From the NCBI GenBank assembly GCA_903935095.1, contig CAIZQH010000011.1, positions 1 through 64,000 of the forward strand: DNA of 64,000 nucleotides. The letters run 5' to 3'. Origin of the DNA: an uncultured Flavobacteriales bacterium (GTDB lineage: Bacteria > Bacteroidota > Bacteroidia > Flavobacteriales_D > Crocinitomicaceae). This document shows, in pieces, positions 1 to 9,296 of this stretch (its first letter is position 1; each line of letters starts with the position of its first letter). Both the position numbers and the translations under genes were made by a program. The notes under the pieces are model-generated. The model worked only from the letters and a program-made list of their open reading frames with translations, had not been told where the DNA came from and searched no databases.

Positions 1-1
1 T

Positions 2-2830
2 CAACCGATTCCTAATCAGTCCATTTGTGCAGGCGGATCCATTTCAACAGCCTTAACAGCATCTGCGACAGGTGGAACAGGCACTACATCTTATCAATGG
101 AGTAACTCAACAGGAGCAATAATAGGTGCAACAAGTCAAACGTATTTACCACCTTCATTTTCCAACACAGGACAATATAATTACACTGTAACCATTACAC
201 TTAGTGGCAGTGGATGTGATGCGATGACATCCAACGTTGCTTTAATCGATGTGATTTCTGACCCAATAGTTTCAACCCAACCACAAGGAACTTCCTATTG
301 TCAAAATGGTTCTCCAGTTACACCTTTAACTGTTGCTGCAACCGGAGGACTTGGAACCTTTAGTTATCAATGGTACAGTAATACAGTCAACAATACCACA
401 AGTGGTTCACTGATACCATTGGCTGCTAGTTCATCATACACTCCTTCTGTTTCAACAGTTGGAACAACTTACTATTACTGTGTAATTACTCAAACCGGAT
501 TAAATTGTGGCGTTACGTCCAATACAGCCGCAATTATTGTCAATCCCGCACCAACGTTTGCTACGCAACCAATTGCTTCACAGACTGTCTGTGTGGATGG
601 TACATTTAATGCGTTAACAGTCGTTTACCAAAATGGAACTGGAACACCAACTTATCAGTGGTTTAGTAATTCAACGAGTAGCACATCAAATGGAACAATC
701 CTTCCAAATGAGACGAATGCAACTTATACGCCACCGAGTAACACCGTCGGGACAACTTACTATTATTGCGTTGCTACATTCGCTTCAGGCGGATGTTCTG
801 CGATTACTTCGACCTTGGCAACCGCAACTGTTGTGGCCGATCCAACGATAAGCATTCAGCCAATTCCAACTCAAAGCATCTGTGTGGGCGGAACTATTGC
901 AAGTGCCTTAACAGCCACATCCGTAAATGGAACTGGTACTGTTTCCTATCAATGGAGCAATTCAACAGGAAGTATTTCTGGAGCTACAAGTCAAACCTAT
1001 TTACCACCAGCGTTTACGACCGTTGGTGCTTACACATACCTCGTTACAATTACATTAAGTGGTAGCGGTTGTAATGCTGCAATCTCTCAAAATGCAGTCA
1101 TTGATGTCGTTGCCGATCCAGTAGTGAGTGTGCAACCGATTTCCGCAAGTTATTGTCAAAATGGAACCCCTGTTACACCGCTTACAGTCGGAGCAACTGG
1201 AGGAATTGGGACATTCTCCTATCAATGGTATAGTTCAAATTCAAACAGTACCACAGGTGGAACGATTATTAATGGAGCCACATCCTCAACCTATACTCCA
1301 CCAGTAACAAACATTGGAACGATCTATTATTACTGTGTTATTTCACAATCAGGATTAAATTGTTCCGTGACCTCAAATACGGCTGGAATTATTGTGAATC
1401 AAGCACCTGCATTCCTTACCCAACCCATCAGTCAAACAATTTGTTCTGGAGGAACATTTAATCCACTATCAGTCACTTATCAGTTCGGAACAGGTGTTCC
1501 AAGTTACCAGTGGTATTCAAATTCGAGTAACAATTATACCGGTGCTGTGGCTATTGCAGGAGCCAATACTTCCACTTATCAAGCGCCTTCGAGCAGCACG
1601 GGAAGTAACTATTATTTTTGTGTCATTAGTTTTAGTTTCGGTGGATGTTCCAATATTTCTTCTTCCATTTCTAATCAAGTCGTAGTAGCTGACCCGACCA
1701 TCTCAACAGAGCCTTTGTTAAATCAAACAATTTGCGTTGGGGGAACGATAACAAATCCATTAACTGTTATTGTAAATGGTGGAACAGGAATCACGAGTTA
1801 CCAATGGTATCAAGGAACCAACCAAATTAACAATGCCACTCAAAGCACGTTTTTACCTGGAAGTTACCTCAACGCAGGTATGTACAACTATCAAGTAAAC
1901 ATCACTTCTACCGGTGTTGGATGTGATGCATTGATTTCCCAGCAGGTTTCTGTTGAAGTATTGAATGACCCGTCGATTACCACGCCTACACCTGCCATTT
2001 ATTGTCAGAATTCAGCAACCGTTGCACCTCTTCAAGTTTCTGTTAGTGGTGGAGCAGGCACAAATAATTATCAATGGTATTACTCAACAACAAATACCAA
2101 TACTGGTGGGGTTCAAATTGCTGGAGCAAGTACCTCATCCTATGTACCATCCGTTAGTGTTGTTGGTACGAGTTATTATTATTGCATTGTCACACAAACA
2201 ACACCCAATTGTTCGAACGTGAGTAGTAATGCGGCTATTCAAATCAACCAACCTCCAACAATTAGTGCTCAACCTATTCCAAGTCAAACACTTTGTGAAG
2301 GAGGAACTCCAACTCTATTACAAGTTTCTTATATCAATGGGACAAATTCAGCGACTTATCAATGGTATGTTTCCAATACGAATTCAAATACCGGTGGTGC
2401 GCCGATTTTGAATGAAACAAGTTCAACCTACACACCACCAACGATTGCGGTTGGTTCCAATTATTACTATTGTGTAATTACATTCCAGTCAGGTGGATGT
2501 TCGACACTAACATCTGCTACCGCACAGGTCACAGTGGTCAATGATCCCGCTATCAATGTTCAGCCTTTAAATGCGCAAGAAATTTGTCAAGGAAACACGA
2601 TTAATTCACCATTAAATTTCACCTACAGCGGTGGAACTGGAAATTCGACCATTGCTTGGTACTTAAATGCTACGCCTCCAGTATTGATTAATGGTGTCAC
2701 AACATCTTCTTTTTTACCAGTTCCATTTAACGTGGCAGACACCTTCTTTTATTATGCGACCTTAAGTTTTGATGGTGTTGGATGTAATAATGTTTCCACG
2801 CAGCTGGCAGAAATTATCGTTCATCCGACT
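2..2830 (+). repeat. Three-unit (A-B-C) higher-order repeat inside the adhesin gene
   Basis: Three distinguishable Ig-like unit types recur in fixed order. A units contain GGTI and an SGSGC- or GVGC-like ending and start near 2, 862, 1717 and 2569. B units begin YCQN and contain a (G/N)LNC- or PNC-like ending; they start near 288, 1138 and 1993. C units end in GGCS and start near 571, 1427 and 2275. The superperiod is about 850 bp (about 284 residues). This suggests growth by duplication of three-domain blocks rather than of single domains. The divergent fourth A unit closes the array. Confidence 0.8.
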
Positions 2831-5584
2831 CCTTATGCCTTAAATTTAAATGACACCATTGTCGTTTGTAATCATGGGAATTTAGCCATTCCATTAACGG
2901 CAACCGTCACGTCTACTTTTGTATGGCATACGACTAACAATCCATCTGTTACGGGAGAAAGTTTTTTAAATCAAACGAGTTATACGATTGATGATTCATT
3001 AAATAATAACTCGACCAATCCTCAGTTTTTAACGTATACCGTGACGCCAACGTCTTTTCCTTATGGATGTGTTGGCCCTGATTCCATAGTAACAGTTCAG
3101 GTTCAGCCTGATGTCATTCTTTCGATGAATCCAGCGATGGAAATATGTAGCGACAGTCCAGTAAATGCGATATTAACTTCTAACATTCCTTCAACATTTA
3201 CTTGGTTTGTTTCTGTAAATAATCCTAACGTTACCGGTGAATCCATCATACCGAGTTCAAATTCGATCGTCAACGATGTATTAGTAAATACTTCAAGCTC
3301 CAATCAAGTCGTGGTTTATTCTGTATTCCCGATTTCCATATTAGGTCAATGTCCTGGATTGGCGCAACCGCTTGTTGTGACCGTTAAACCACCAATTCAA
3401 TTATTAAATCCAGATACATTAACTATTTGTAGTGGTCAAAATACGAACATCAATTTAGTAGCGAATACAAACGTTCAATTCAATTGGTATGCTTCACCTT
3501 CTTTGAATGTCTTAAATGAAACAACGAATGTGATTCCTTCATCGCTTATCAATGATGTGCTAGTCAATCCGACCAACGCCGTTGAAACAGTCACTTACAA
3601 TGTTATCGGTACTTCGACAGCAAATGGATGTTCAAGTCCTGTCTTACCGCTTTATGTGGTGGTCAATCCGATACCCGAATTGCAAAATGTCAATCCGATT
3701 ACCATCTGTAATGGCGCTTATTTGTATCCCGTCAGTTTGCAAACAACCGTTACAGGAGGGACAACCAATTGGACCGTACTAAATAATAACATCGGCATAC
3801 CTTCCACATTCGGGTCAAACACCCTTCCAGGATTTATAGCGACAAACAATACTATTATCACACAAACAGGACAAGTTGCCGTTACTCCGATTTTTACCAA
3901 TAATAACGTGACATGTATTGGTGTGGATACCACTTTATACATCAATGTTTTACCAACACCTAGTGTTAATCCGATTGCAGATATTGTTGCCTGTAATTTA
4001 GAACAAGTTCCTTTGACACCTATCACTGGTCCCGTTCCAAATACCGTTTTCCAATGGATAAATGCCAATATTAATGTCGGTTTGAACGTTAGTGGCATTG
4101 GTGACATTCCCATCTTCGTTGGTCAAAATCCAGGGTTACTACCAATAACCGGTACTGTTTCCGTAGCGCCAAGCATAACTCAAAGTAATGTGACTTGTCA
4201 AGGTACGCCTATTGACTTCACCATCACCATTAATCCAAGTCCAACATTGTTAAACAATGACATAGAAATATGCGACGGAAACTACACGAACATTCTATTA
4301 AATGCCAATATCTCGAGTACCTTCATTTGGAACGCCACGATTAACCAGAATGTCTACAATGAAACAACACCAGTACAAACTAGTGCCTTCATCAACGACC
4401 AATTGACTTTAGCTGGAACCACGGCACAAACAGTGATTTACAATGTTACACCGATTTCAACGCCGTACGGTTGTTATGGAAATGATACGACCATTAACGT
4501 TCTAATCAATCCATTACCGATCGTTGATTTTACGATTATAAATCCCATTCTTTGTGATCAATCTCTCATCAATTTCCAAAACAATTCAGTAGGACCTCTC
4601 GCTTACACTTGGGCATTTGGAGATAATGATTCTTCGTTCCTTTTCAATCCAGTTCACGAATACGCTAATTTTGGCTCATACCTAGTTACCTTAAGTGCCA
4701 TCGACCAAATTACAGGTTGTGTGAATCAAGACAGTCAAACCTTCATCATTCACGAAACTCCGGAACCTGATTTCATCCTTTCCGACAGCCTTGCCTGTGG
4801 AAGTTTAGACGTTGTCTTCACTGCTTTGGATTTAAATCCAACGTGGCAATACAATTGGGATTTCGGCGACGGTGCTTCCTCGAACCAATTTGGCCTTGCA
4901 GGACATCAATTTGTTACCAATGGCTGCTTTGATGTATCATTAATTGTGACTACACCAGAAGGATGTACATCGAATTCAGCGCAACTTTCTGCCGTGTGTA
5001 TTTATCCAGAACCCATGGCATCATTCTCCATCGATGATGCTGTCATAAGTTCCTTAGCACCAGATGTCACTTTCTTCAACACATCTGTTCATGCAGACAC
5101 CTATCTTTGGGATTTCGGTGACAACACCACAAGCCTCACGCAAAATCCAACCCACCTCTACCCTTCTGATCCAGCAACCTATGTGATCATTTTGACCGCC
5201 AGCAACCTCATCGGATGTCAAGATACCGCTGCATTAACCGTTACCGTCTTCCAAGATTTGGCGATTTATGTACCGAATACCTTTACACCAGATGGAAATG
5301 AATACAACCAATCTTTCTTACCAATTCTCACCGAAGGATTCAAGAAAGAAACATACCACTTGACTATTTTTGATAGATGGGGAGCGGTTGTTTTCGAGTC
5401 TAAAGACTATCGATTCGGATGGGAAGGGACATACAAATTCAGCGAGCATTTACCCGTTAAAAATGGATTCTTCATTAAAGATATTATTTGTCCAGATGGA
5501 ACCTATATTTGGAAAATCTCTGTTGAGGTGCTTCAAAACGGTGAGACCAAAGAGTTTATGGGGCATGTTAATTTGATACGGTGA
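2..5584 (+). CDS. Giant Ig/PKD-repeat surface protein with type B T9SS C-terminal domain, 5' partial
   Basis: The reading frame is open from base 2, so the gene begins upstream of the window; the first in-frame ATG at 224 is internal. The visible 1,860 residues are a chain of beta-sandwich repeats. To about base 2830 these are ~95-residue Ig-like units (cysteine near the start, SYQW in the middle, YYYCV near the end). From about 2830 to 4510 they are ~110-residue PKD-like units ending in VTYNV or VTVxP. Three classical PKD domains follow (YTWAFGD, YNWDFGDG, YLWDFGD; about 4530-5260). The last ~105 residues (VPNTFTPDGNEYN, FDRWG, DGTYIWK, GHVNLIR) are a type B gliding-motility-associated domain (CHU_C/TIGR04131 type), the signal for type IX secretion and surface attachment. 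Probably a cell-surface adhesin. The ligand is unknown. Confidence 0.9.
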   Translation, partial: QPIPNQSICAGGSISTALTASATGGTGTTSYQWSNSTGAIIGATSQTYLPPSFSNTGQYNYTVTITLSGSGCDAMTSNVALIDVISDPIVSTQPQGTSYCQNGSPVTPLTVAATGGLGTFSYQWYSNTVNNTTSGSLIPLAASSSYTPSVSTVGTTYYYCVITQTGLNCGVTSNTAAIIVNPAPTFATQPIASQTVCVDGTFNALTVVYQNGTGTPTYQWFSNSTSSTSNGTILPNETNATYTPPSNTVGTTYYYCVATFASGGCSAITSTLATATVVADPTISIQPIPTQSICVGGTIASALTATSVNGTGTVSYQWSNSTGSISGATSQTYLPPAFTTVGAYTYLVTITLSGSGCNAAISQNAVIDVVADPVVSVQPISASYCQNGTPVTPLTVGATGGIGTFSYQWYSSNSNSTTGGTIINGATSSTYTPPVTNIGTIYYYCVISQSGLNCSVTSNTAGIIVNQAPAFLTQPISQTICSGGTFNPLSVTYQFGTGVPSYQWYSNSSNNYTGAVAIAGANTSTYQAPSSSTGSNYYFCVISFSFGGCSNISSSISNQVVVADPTISTEPLLNQTICVGGTITNPLTVIVNGGTGITSYQWYQGTNQINNATQSTFLPGSYLNAGMYNYQVNITSTGVGCDALISQQVSVEVLNDPSITTPTPAIYCQNSATVAPLQVSVSGGAGTNNYQWYYSTTNTNTGGVQIAGASTSSYVPSVSVVGTSYYYCIVTQTTPNCSNVSSNAAIQINQPPTISAQPIPSQTLCEGGTPTLLQVSYINGTNSATYQWYVSNTNSNTGGAPILNETSSTYTPPTIAVGSNYYYCVITFQSGGCSTLTSATAQVTVVNDPAINVQPLNAQEICQGNTINSPLNFTYSGGTGNSTIAWYLNATPPVLINGVTTSSFLPVPFNVADTFFYYATLSFDGVGCNNVSTQLAEIIVHPTPYALNLNDTIVVCNHGNLAIPLTATVTSTFVWHTTNNPSVTGESFLNQTSYTIDDSLNNNSTNPQFLTYTVTPTSFPYGCVGPDSIVTVQVQPDVILSMNPAMEICSDSPVNAILTSNIPSTFTWFVSVNNPNVTGESIIPSSNSIVNDVLVNTSSSNQVVVYSVFPISILGQCPGLAQPLVVTVKPPIQLLNPDTLTICSGQNTNINLVANTNVQFNWYASPSLNVLNETTNVIPSSLINDVLVNPTNAVETVTYNVIGTSTANGCSSPVLPLYVVVNPIPELQNVNPITICNGAYLYPVSLQTTVTGGTTNWTVLNNNIGIPSTFGSNTLPGFIATNNTIITQTGQVAVTPIFTNNNVTCIGVDTTLYINVLPTPSVNPIADIVACNLEQVPLTPITGPVPNTVFQWINANINVGLNVSGIGDIPIFVGQNPGLLPITGTVSVAPSITQSNVTCQGTPIDFTITINPSPTLLNNDIEICDGNYTNILLNANISSTFIWNATINQNVYNETTPVQTSAFINDQLTLAGTTAQTVIYNVTPISTPYGCYGNDTTINVLINPLPIVDFTIINPILCDQSLINFQNNSVGPLAYTWAFGDNDSSFLFNPVHEYANFGSYLVTLSAIDQITGCVNQDSQTFIIHETPEPDFILSDSLACGSLDVVFTALDLNPTWQYNWDFGDGASSNQFGLAGHQFVTNGCFDVSLIVTTPEGCTSNSAQLSAVCIYPEPMASFSIDDAVISSLAPDVTFFNTSVHADTYLWDFGDNTTSLTQNPTHLYPSDPATYVIILTASNLIGCQDTAALTVTVFQDLAIYVPNTFTPDGNEYNQSFLPILTEGFKKETYHLTIFDRWGAVVFESKDYRFGWEGTYKFSEHLPVKNGFFIKDIICPDGTYIWKISVEVLQNGETKEFMGHVNLIR

Positions 5585-5664
5585 TAAAACATTATTGATT
5601 GTAAATCGTCAGTATCAAGTACCTTGATTTTTAAATTCTTTTTAGTTTATTATTGTTCCAAATA

Positions 5665-6138
5665 TTATTTAAATGTTTCAAATACCTTGACACAATAAGA
5701 ATCATACTTTACCTTCTGTGAGGTTGGGTATGTAAAAATCGCTGTCACCATTCCTTCATTTGTAAAAATGGTCTTTTGATAAAAAATTGATGAGCCCTGG
5801 TATCCAGATACTACATAAAAACGATCGCCCATCTTTTTATAGGTGACTTTCTTAGTTTCATCAGAAGTAACATCTGTCAGAAAGCTTTGGTTTTTACATT
5901 CTGAATCGGATTCATACATCACTTCCCTACCATCCCTGAAAACAAGAAGATATGCTTTGCCATCAGGAGAAATAAATTCCTGACCATCACCATTATCAGA
6001 TTCACCTTGACCTTTAAATGTATTTGGATATTCAATGCAAAAGTTAAAACGAGCATTACAATATTGATAATAACTAGTTTGAGCAAGGGCAAAATTTGCA
6101 ATTACGAAAAAAACTAAAAAATAACTAAAGCGCATCAT
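5665..6138 (-). CDS. Small secreted protein of unknown function
   Basis: 157 residues with a clear Sec signal peptide (MMRFSYFLVFFVIANFALAQ, cleavage after AQ). The mature part has four cysteines (two in YCNARFNFC, one in SECKNQ, one near the C-terminus in YCVKVF), so disulfides are plausible. The arrangement FCIEYPNTF ... DGQEFISPDGKAYLLV resembles the start of PsbP-like folds, but this is only a visual resemblance. First of a group of minus-strand genes (5665-8930) encoding envelope proteins; the upstream neighbour ends 29 bp away. No function can be assigned. Confidence 0.65.
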   Translation of the reverse strand: MMRFSYFLVFFVIANFALAQTSYYQYCNARFNFCIEYPNTFKGQGESDNGDGQEFISPDGKAYLLVFRDGREVMYESDSECKNQSFLTDVTSDETKKVTYKKMGDRFYVVSGYQGSSIFYQKTIFTNEGMVTAIFTYPTSQKVKYDSYCVKVFETFK

Positions 6139-6167
6139 AACAATAAGTTTCTAGTGGCTTTTATTAA

Positions 6168-6590
6168 CTATTTAAAAATTAATTTCTTAACCGCTTTAAC
6201 AAATTCATTGCCTTCACGAGTTTTTGACATTTCTACCCGAATTGGTTTTCTATCGTTACCACCAGCACTAATCACAATATTATGATGGCCGATCCAATTT
6301 GCAATTCCTGATAAGACAGATAGAATTAACAAAACACTTGTAATTAAAACAATTATACCTCCCTCAGAACTCCCAGAGTTGATGACGACAATCATGTAAG
6401 AAATCAGAATTATAGAAAAAAGAAAACTGAATATTGACATAAACAAGTTCCTAACTTTTTGGAAGCTAACCGAAGTAATCTGCCCCTTAGGAATCTCTTC
6501 AGATCCATTTTTATGATTAAGGACAATTCTTTTATCCGATACGGATCCAAAAATATTACTAAAGTGTAATCGTTCGTCTTGTTCTAACAT
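6168..6590 (-). CDS. Membrane protein with two TM segments and possible PH-like flanks
   Basis: 140 residues. The soluble N-terminus (residues 1-45; RIVLNHKNGSEEIP, ITSVSF) is followed by two hydrophobic segments (about 50-70 and 76-98) and a soluble C-terminus (HHNIVISAGGNDRKPIRVEMSK). The pattern of a short strand-rich region, paired TM helices and further strands resembles small membrane proteins with split PH-like domains (for example DUF6232-type), but this is inference. It starts 10 bp downstream of the transglutaminase-like gene's stop codon, so the two are probably co-transcribed. Confidence 0.6.
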   Translation of the reverse strand: MLEQDERLHFSNIFGSVSDKRIVLNHKNGSEEIPKGQITSVSFQKVRNLFMSIFSFLFSIILISYMIVVINSGSSEGGIIVLITSVLLILSVLSGIANWIGHHNIVISAGGNDRKPIRVEMSKTREGNEFVKAVKKLIFK

Positions 6591-6600
6591 ATTTTAATTT

Positions 6601-7377
6601 TTAAAAGTCATTACAATAGTCCTGTAGAATGTAAAAGGTGGTACCATGCGTATAATTGAAGTACTTACCTCCCGGATGATTTGCGAACCAATCTAGGTTC
6701 AACCATTTATTCCCTTCAGGGTCAGTTCTAGTCCAAATTCCAGAACCATCATAAACATCTTTATATCTCCTTGAAATATAATCAATTACTTTGGTTTGAC
6801 CAACATTTACTTCAGTAAAAGCATGGCCAGAATCTGAATCATAAGCATAGTTAATTCTTGCCTCACCACCGATTGATAATATCATTGAGCAGACCAAAAC
6901 TGCAAAATCATCGCAATCTCCATTCAAACCATTAGAGACTGTATTTGATGCATACTCTATTATTTCCGAACTCCTGGGATCATTTACGTACTTCCAGTTA
7001 TTGTAACAGAAATCAAAAATATTACATACTTGACCCAAATTATAAGTCCCTTCATTTTGACCTGCTATTTGAACTGCCTTATTTCTCACAATTGAATTTG
7101 AGTAATCACAAGCCTCAGCTAATTGTTTTTTATCTCCGGATAAATTACAATCTTTAAACAATTCATGAAAAAACTTTTTTTCATGCTGTGAAATATCATA
7201 GTCAATTTTTGGTGGAGGAGGAATAATCTCTTCTTCAACTTTATGCTCAGGATAAACCTGTGAAGAAGTCAATTGACCATTATTTATGAAAATAAATACC
7301 ACGTACACTGTTAGACAAATTAGAATGGAAATACCAATTATTTTTAATCCTTTATATAAAGTGAACGAATTTTTCAT
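6601..7377 (-). CDS. Transglutaminase-like cysteine protease-fold protein, membrane anchored
   Basis: 258 residues. A single N-terminal hydrophobic segment (about 13-31) anchors the protein, followed by a proline-rich linker (IIPPPPKID). The transglutaminase-like core shows the expected triad: Cys155 in NGDCDDFAVL, His185 in GHAFTEV and Asp199 in KVIDYIS. These match the Cys-His-Asp order of the bacterial transglutaminase-like superfamily, whose members are mostly proteases or amidases. The enzyme would face the periplasm. Substrate unknown. It lies immediately upstream of the small membrane protein at 6168-6590 and they probably form an operon. Confidence 0.75.
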   Translation of the reverse strand: MKNSFTLYKGLKIIGISILICLTVYVVFIFINNGQLTSSQVYPEHKVEEEIIPPPPKIDYDISQHEKKFFHELFKDCNLSGDKKQLAEACDYSNSIVRNKAVQIAGQNEGTYNLGQVCNIFDFCYNNWKYVNDPRSSEIIEYASNTVSNGLNGDCDDFAVLVCSMILSIGGEARINYAYDSDSGHAFTEVNVGQTKVIDYISRRYKDVYDGSGIWTRTDPEGNKWLNLDWFANHPGGKYFNYTHGTTFYILQDYCNDF

Positions 7378-7388
7378 GCTGCAAGAAT

Positions 7389-7838
7389 TTACAAATTCAA
7401 CTCCTTCTCAACAGCATCATAATCTGTCAAGTCTAAGTTTGGATGCTGAATTAGGCCATGTTGTGAGAGTATGACAACTTTAAACGTTGTAACTCCTGGA
7501 TCTAAGGTGAGTAGATCAGTATCCGTTTTCCAAACCGTTACACCACCGTCATAAATGACAAAAGAATAAGTTGAAGCATAGGTAGCATCAATTGGTAATG
7601 TGCATGGCAATGCAACCCATCCACCATTTCCATTACTTTTATAAACCATAACTGCTCCATTATCAATGATATCTTGATTTATTAAAGGTTCAGAAATGAC
7701 CGCTTTATAAGATGGGTCAACAAAAGTCCAACCTAATACGTAGGTATCTGATGAAATGTCGGTGTTACCGTATTTATCCTTACTACAACTGTTAAATAGT
7801 GCTCCTAAAACTACACTCAAAAAAAGAATTCTTTTCAT
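7389..7838 (-). CDS. Small lipoprotein
   Basis: 149 residues from the ATG at 7838; this start is preferred over a longer frame beginning at 7886 because it places a lipoprotein signal at the N-terminus (MKRILFLSVVLGALFNSC, lipobox FNSC). The mature part (about 130 residues) is strand-rich, with YVLGWTFVDPSYKAVI and an SFVIYDGG segment. Similar short lipoproteins are common in Bacteroidota, but no function is recognised. It lies 11 bp upstream of the transglutaminase-like gene on the same strand. Confidence 0.65.
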   Translation of the reverse strand: MKRILFLSVVLGALFNSCSKDKYGNTDISSDTYVLGWTFVDPSYKAVISEPLINQDIIDNGAVMVYKSNGNGGWVALPCTLPIDATYASTYSFVIYDGGVTVWKTDTDLLTLDPGVTTFKVVILSQHGLIQHPNLDLTDYDAVEKELNL

Positions 7839-7919
7839 AATGATTGATTTAAAATTCCCTACTCTCTTGCTTTTCGGGTTACGCATTGAACAAATTTGAC
7901 TTTTAACTTTCCTTTAATA

Positions 7920-8930
7920 TCATTTCAGATACGGTACATCCGTTGAAGTAACCTTCTGTTTTTTCACCATTCTTTTCGCATAAATTGGAGTAACTACAAC
8001 AGCAGCAACTTTAAAATAGACATAGATAGGATCAATTGTATTATCATTTTTTACAATAGCCGTAATGTTCTTAATGATTTTATTTTCTACTTGATGAAAA
8101 TCATTATACACATCCCCTTTTTTGAAACAAAAGTACTCTAGATCCGAATTCCTCAAAGCAACTTGGTTGGTTGGAAGAACTAAATAATTTACATTATCTG
8201 CTGCAGAAATCTTTTTAAAAAAAGAGTTGCCTGTTAATGCAAGTAATTGTAATGCACCTAAATCTGGTTTTTTTAGTGCAATCCACTCTGTCTGTGAAGT
8301 TAGTTGTTTATTTGCTCTATCATATTCCGCTTTGGCTTCAGTTCCTGTACCTACATAGAAAGCCCAACTTGTAGTATTATCAGGAAGCGTGAAATCAAAA
8401 TATTGATAGGGTTTTGTGCCTTCAAGGGAATTAACTGAGCCTAATTTCGGAAACGCCTCATAAACTAATTGATAACTTGTATCTTTCTTAACAAGGTATG
8501 TTTCCTCTTCCTCATAAAATGTTGTATCTGAAACTGTTTTCCAGTAAACCGTCGTATTAAAATCCTGGGTATTTTCTGCAGGAATTCTATCAAGATTAAT
8601 TTTGCAAATCCGACCTCCTACTGAACTGTTTGCAATCCGCAATTTGTATATCCCTGTATTGTTTATTGTTATTTGTTTCGCGTCCAACCTTGACGTTTTG
8701 TAATCAAGAAACTTAGAATTATTTGGGTATTCTATTAATTCAATTTCTTTTAGTTCCTTAGCATTCAACTCCTCCACATTAATCAGAAGGACATCTCCAG
8801 AATGCAACCCAATAAAAACATTTTCTTCGGATAGCGGGGAAATCTTTTTTGTCGATTCTAAAATCGAAATTTTTGTTTGACCAAAAAGAATAGTTGAGGA
8901 CAGACAAATAAAAAGTATAATTTGTTTCAT
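7920..8930 (-). CDS. Secreted protein of unknown function
   Basis: 336 residues from the ATG at 8930, chosen because the following residues form a Sec signal peptide (MKQIILFICLSSTILFGQ); the frame extends upstream to 8963 without adding a plausible signal. The mature protein contains a segment GIYKLRIANSSVGGRICKI that resembles a beta-sandwich ligand or jelly-roll strand, followed by a region around SWAFYVGTGTEAKAEYD. The C-terminus is basic (YAKRMVKKQKVT). No catalytic motif is visible. It begins the minus-strand group of envelope genes; the region upstream holds the integrase-associated repeats. Confidence 0.65.
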   Translation of the reverse strand: MKQIILFICLSSTILFGQTKISILESTKKISPLSEENVFIGLHSGDVLLINVEELNAKELKEIELIEYPNNSKFLDYKTSRLDAKQITINNTGIYKLRIANSSVGGRICKINLDRIPAENTQDFNTTVYWKTVSDTTFYEEEETYLVKKDTSYQLVYEAFPKLGSVNSLEGTKPYQYFDFTLPDNTTSWAFYVGTGTEAKAEYDRANKQLTSQTEWIALKKPDLGALQLLALTGNSFFKKISAADNVNYLVLPTNQVALRNSDLEYFCFKKGDVYNDFHQVENKIIKNITAIVKNDNTIDPIYVYFKVAAVVVTPIYAKRMVKKQKVTSTDVPYLK

Positions 8931-9020
8931 TAATATTTTTTGTATAAAACTAAAGAAAACCAAGGACTTGTAAAAGAAAGCAAATTATTTTTAGTGTATT
9001 CATAACATATAATTGCACAT

Positions 9021-9220
9021 TTGTACAACAATAACCCACAAATCCCAAAATAAACCAACTTAAATCCAACTTAAAGCTAACTTGAAGTCGACTTAATCTA
9101 ACTTAAAGTTAACTTAAGTTGGAAATACAGTGATTCTACGTTTTGTGATTTTTTTCATTCTGTTGTACGATTGTACAAAATAACACGGCAATATCTAACT
9201 TAAGTTAGCTTTAAGTTGGA
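9021..9220. other. attP-like site: phased ACTTAA arm repeats around TTGTACAA cores
   Basis: Six ACTTAA-type copies (one ACTTGA) start at 9058, 9069, 9080, 9091, 9101 and 9112, a spacing of 11, 11, 11, 10 and 11 bp. A second cluster holds the palindrome AACTTAAGTT (9197-9206) and inverted TTAAGT copies starting at 9200 and 9211. Between the clusters is TTGTACGATTGTACAA (9163-9178). TTGTACAA followed by an ATAAC tract occurs at 9021 and again at 9171. The site lies between 9021 and 9220, just beyond the 3' end of the tyrosine recombinase gene. Phased arm-type repeats flanking a core are the layout of phage and conjugative-transposon attachment sites, and the recombinase has the N-terminal arm-binding domain that would read them. 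The att function is inference. Confidence 0.6.
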
Positions 9221-9296
9221 ATTATTATTTTTCAACATAACATTACCGATTGCCGGTGAATTCTAATCAGGCATGATTTTCACGAAGTAATTATTT

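Noticed and set aside
3718..4113. Minus-strand ORF inside the adhesin gene
   Set aside because: Shadow frame of the repeat region; no independent features.
9163..9178. Relation of the TTGTAC core to the GTACA boxes at 12282 and 27782
   Set aside because: The cores are 8 bp apart here and 11 bp apart there, and the flanks differ; likely chance.
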